Shown: piece after piece, positions 60,066 through 64,000 of the stretch | How positions within the stretch are numbered: position 1 is the stretch's first letter | How the letters are laid out: each line of letters opens with the position of its first letter | Assembly: GCA_963070105.1 (NCBI GenBank) | Contig: OY718805.1 | Location: 4,770,001 to 4,834,000, forward strand | DNA: 64,000 bases | Direction: 5' to 3' | Source: Litomosoides sigmodontis | Taxonomy: Eukaryota > Nematoda > Chromadorea > Rhabditida > Onchocercidae | Position numbers and translations under genes: made by a program | Notes under the pieces: model-generated | What the model saw: only the letters and a program-made list of their open reading frames with translations | What the model was told of the DNA's origin: nothing | Databases searched by the model: none

Positions 60066-63000
60066 CTAATGAACTCCCTTAACAGCAGTATCACCAGTTT
60101 TTGTTGAATGAGACAAAGCTACTGTCGGCTGGGGACGTGACTGCCGACAAGTCAAAATAACAGAGTTCGTGAGATCAAAGTCCTCATCATCACCACTTTC
60201 TAAGGGTTTTTTCGAAATTGACAAAATTTTAAATGTCTGCGAGCTGCTTGGAGCGGATCCTACCACACGCTGCTCATTATCAACTCTGGCTGCAATGTGG
60301 CAACGCATGACGTAAGAACTTGGTTCCGAACTGGGTATATTGATAAGTTCCGTACCGGTTATACTGCGGTAGAGCAACTCACGCTGTCGATACTGGCGTG
60401 CACCTAAAAGTTAACTCCCTTATGACACGTGATAAAAGCAGGGGTCGGCAAGCGGGAAACGTTTAGCATTTAACTGCCCTATAAATGCATATGTGATGGG
60501 ATCTTTTAATGATGCGAACGTGAAAATTCATGGCTAATTTGAGATGTGAAAGGTCGTACAATACACAGAACAGATCAGACTAGCCTGCTTGTCCTGCTAT
60601 TGTATTCTCACTTTCGGACTGAGCTAACGTCATTCGCTGACCCGTCAAATTTTGCTTCCGATTGCTGTTGACGTTCGTTAAATTTGTAATCTTTTGTGGC
60701 ATTGCTGAGGAATTTCTCGATAGTAACAAGCCAGGCCGTGAAATGGAGTTGCCATCAGATGAACTTATTGATTTCCCATGGCTCACATTCTTCCCACTCC
60801 TTGACGATTTACTTTCTTTGTTACGCTTCGGCCAAACGAACCATTTCGGAGTTTCTTCAACTTCGATACGCTGAAAAGATGAAAGGGCAATTTCAGTATG
60901 CAAATGCCTTAATAATTGATTGTATACTGTATGTATCTCCTTTTGAAATAACTGACAATCAAATCCATTGCACAATGCACAACTTATTGTAATGTGTAAG
61001 CACCATAATTAATAAATAGTTGATACAGTAATTAAGAAGTCTTCTAATGCTCCATTCACTTCTTATCACTCGGCAATCACTGTTGATACCTTCTCTTAAT
61101 TCATTAACTCTGTTTTATTTTCGGTACATTTAGAAGAAGACTTCTTCGGAAAGAAATAAGCTTCACGACCGCTGTTTACAATGGCACATCAATGTGGAAG
61201 ACAGGTCACTAAAGACTTCAACTGCATTTAGTCAATCGATCAGTAGAATACGAATTATTGCTTCCTCAGCACTGCTGGACGGACAATACGTTCGTCACTT
61301 GCTAATAACCATCAACTTTGACCTACACAAAGGCTACTACAAACTATTGTCATTTCCGATCACTCAAATTATTTGATAGCTATGAAATGTGAAATGATTT
61401 AAGTGCCATTCCGCTTATTGCTTGCCTTATGAATGAGAATATGTTTTTTGCACGAATGGTGCGCAGTAATGTATTTGTATATATTTTGATTTAATTAGCT
61501 TGTGATAATCACTCCGATGAATGTGTAACCAGAAGAATTCGGCTAAACACAAACTAACAATCACAGACATTTAACAAAACCTGAAATTGGTTGAAATTTC
61601 TCCTTTGATCCAATTTTTAACTGTTTCGATAAAGTGAAAATATTGAAATGTTTGTCGAAGATACGTTGCACCCAGGGAATCGGAGGTCACATTGGTACTT
61701 TAAACCATTTGCTATAACTTACGGTAACTGGTTTTCTTCCGCAATTTTACTCAAAAACTGAAGCAATTTTTACAAGAAATATAAATTATATTTCTCCAAA
61801 TTATGAGAACCAATAGATCAAGGATCAACCAACATAATTTTTCTTAGAGAGAGAGAGAGAGATAGAGAGAGAGAGAGCTAGATTTCTAGACGAAATGTGT
61901 ATTTTATTTGCAATCTACCAAATTTCATTTTTTCTTAATATTTACTTGGCGAATACAGCAGCACAGGAAATGTGAAAAGGCAGAAAAAATGTTCATTACA
62001 AACACTCTGATTGTATCAGTTACTACGGAAACTGCCTTGTACGACTTTTCGAGAAGATAAACGTAAGATGTGACCTTACGCTGAATAATTTATTTTAATG
62101 TAAGCTTTATTGGAGGAAAACTTTGAGCGATAATAGCTGAAAAATTTTAAAGATTTAAAACAGCGATGGAGCTGACTCTTTATAGCTGTTGTAAAGATGG
62201 TAATTAAAAAAAAGAATTTGTTTTGATTTGTTTAGAAGCAGTGAGTATCGAAAAAGATGGTAATTAAAAAAAAGAATTTGTTTGGATTTGTTTAGAAGCA
62301 GTGAGTATCGAATAAAGCTTGTGTAATATCATTCATGTGAGATACAATGGAATAGGAAGAGGTCAACAACTTCCGTCATGTAAGTAGAGAATTCTCTCAC
62401 CGATTTCGTGATATTTCATCGTTGAAATTAACTTTTTTTCAAACATGAAATATGCTAAAAATTTTTCGTTTAAAATGGGAAAATGACGTCAATTTATCGA
62501 ACTGACTGCGATACTAAACTCACGCGGCGGAAGTTTCCCAGGAAGAAAGTATGAAAAACCTTTCTATTTTTCTGGAAGCTTTCCACCGAAATCTAAGGAG
62601 CCAGAAATTTGCTTCCTTTTCAGACCTTGTCAAAACTTTTCCTAATCCTTCCATCTGCTTACTTCTAGCACTTAACTTCTTTTGTCATTAGTCCTAACTT
62701 TGCACAGGAAACAATTCAGTTTTTTTCAAAAGCACAGGAAACAATTCAGTTCCTATCTTTTCTTCTTTCTTCCTTGCACTGCTGAAAACACAGCTAATCT
62801 CCTCATGGGGATGCTATTTCCAACACGTACTTGAAAAAACGATACCTTGAAATGGAAATCCCGTCTGGGTAACGTGACGGTTGAAGGAGTGGTACAGCCA
62901 GGTACCACATTTGTTTTCCATTTCATACCACTTTCAACCACAGCACTAATACTGGTGGAACACGATGGTAGAGCTGAGTTGCTCGTCGCGGTAAATTCGA

Positions 63001-63121
63001 TACTATTTCTCCCACTTCTGCTGCTGTTGTTGTTGTTGTTGTTATTGTCGTTGTTACTGTCATTGCTGTTATCGGTCACTCCATCGTTAACATTGTAATT
63101 GTTATAAAAAGTCATTGTCAT
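60066..63121 (-). CDS. Unrecognised Asn/Ser-rich protein, three-exon model
   Basis: Minus-strand exons 63121-62846, 60870-60612 and 60403-60066 join in frame (phases 0 and 1) to 290 residues. The first exon starts at ATG 63121 (MTMTFYNNYNVNDG), has an Asn tract encoded by AAC repeats near residues 26-32, and ends in VTLPRRDFHFK before gtatcg. The second, after atcttttcag, reads RIEVEETPKWFVWPKRNKES and then a Ser/Lys/Asn-rich stretch, ending before gtgaga. The third starts SARQYRQRELLYRSITGTEL, continues with VMRCHIAARVDNEQRVVG, passes an acidic GDDEDFDL patch and ends KGVH. There is no signal peptide, membrane segment or cysteine pattern; it looks like a cytoplasmic or nuclear protein with a large disordered part. 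I do not recognise a family. The 2 kb first intron may hide further exons, and exon 1 could belong to a different gene. An alternative reading ends exon 2 at a GC donor further on, which is less likely. Confidence 0.5.
61846..61877. repeat. (GA)n microsatellite with one GATA break
   Basis: GA run in the large first intron of the minus-strand gene model. Confidence 0.85.
62193..62312. repeat. Tandem duplication, 60-base unit, two copies
   Basis: 62193-62252 and 62253-62312 are head-to-tail and differ at about one or two bases (ttttgat versus tttggat). It lies in the presumed intron of the minus-strand gene. Confidence 0.92.
62702..62751. repeat. Direct repeat of a 20-base unit, 30-base spacing
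   Basis: gcacaggaaacaattcagtt occurs at 62702-62721 and 62732-62751. Confidence 0.9.
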
Positions 63122-63590
63122 TGCCACTTCCCAATTTATGATTTATAATTGAAGCTTTAGATGAAATAAATTAATCTGCAAAATGCGTGACTTGAAATTT
63201 GGTTTCAATTAAAAAATGCTTGCAAAACTTCCGAATTGGTGCGAAGGTGTTGGCAGAATTTCATAAAGTGCGAACAGAAAAGTTTCAGAATGCTGGTAAA
63301 GTCGTGTGACAATTGCAGCTGCAACAAGAATGATCATCTTTTATGCCGCGTAATATCACGCTAATTTTAAGAATATAAACATATGAACAGTAAATTGACT
63401 AGAAAATAAGAAATAAGTGAGAAGAAACAGTTCAACATTACTGTATTGCTTTCACAAATAGATCCATCAAAACAATTTATGGTTAAAATTTTAAAGGGCT
63501 TAGCATCAAAAAGTTATGAGTGAGAAAGAGAGAAGGCTTATGGGATAGAATTACAATTAAAAATAGAAATTGCACGGAACTTTATTGAAC
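63122..63590. other. Upstream flank, no gene seen
   Basis: AT-rich sequence between the minus-strand gene start and the terminal ATA repeat. It contains a CAGCTG at 63316-63321 but no coding signal. Confidence 0.45.

Positions 63591-64000
<410 letters not shown>

Overview
This window reads as AT-rich nuclear DNA from a nematode. Genes are split into short exons (about 27-340 bases) separated by introns that mostly obey GT-AG, and several start codons sit 0-2 bases after a splice-acceptor-like AG, as expected for spliced-leader trans-splicing. The gene content agrees: a nematode-type stand-alone tyrosine phosphatase, a MyoD/HLH-1 whose basic helix-loop-helix is of the C. elegans type, a PAI-only paired-domain (NPAX-like) gene, an ERI-1-type exonuclease and a 12-cysteine DB-module secreted protein. 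I cannot name the species. Long introns, large intergenic spaces and loose acceptor sites argue against Caenorhabditis; a parasitic clade III (spirurid/ascarid-like) worm is a guess.

Layout. 1-125: last exon of an unidentified plus-strand gene. 1190-4506 (+): tyrosine phosphatase. 5470-6534 (-): paired-domain gene. 6535-12415: mostly non-coding with several microsatellites. 12416-15675 (-): hlh-1/MyoD, followed on its 5' side by a long non-coding region with CAGCTG E-boxes. 18432-18568 (-): orphan terminal exon. 21012-24357 (-): cytochrome P450. 27377-30109 (+): eri-1. 30820-31861 (-): TMEM203, convergent with eri-1. 32617-34594 (+): electron transfer flavoprotein beta. 36249-47728 (+): SMC2, 26 exons. 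47729-53996: no gene recognised. 53997-57564 (+): DB-module secreted protein. 60066-63121 (-): unrecognised Asn/Ser-rich protein. 63591-64000: ATA/AAT repeat running off the end.

I rebuilt the genes by following splice phase from exon to exon. For hlh-1, eri-1, TMEM203, ETFB and SMC2 every intron boundary keeps frame, and ETFB, TMEM203 and SMC2 come out at or within a few residues of the usual family length (253, 137 and 1197 residues). The P450 and DB models also keep frame but contain inferred exons. The neighbours are not functionally linked: they cover muscle fate (hlh-1), mitosis (SMC2), small-RNA or rRNA 3' trimming (eri-1), mitochondrial electron transfer (ETFB), ER/lysosome calcium and STING-related biology (TMEM203) and oxidation (P450). 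No same-strand pair is close enough to suggest an operon.

I found no convincing new system, CRISPR array, transposon, tRNA or rRNA. The points most worth checking are the PAI-only paired gene, a possible GC-AG intron in the phosphatase, the E-box cluster upstream of hlh-1, the unrecognised gene at 60-63 kb, and two recent local duplications.
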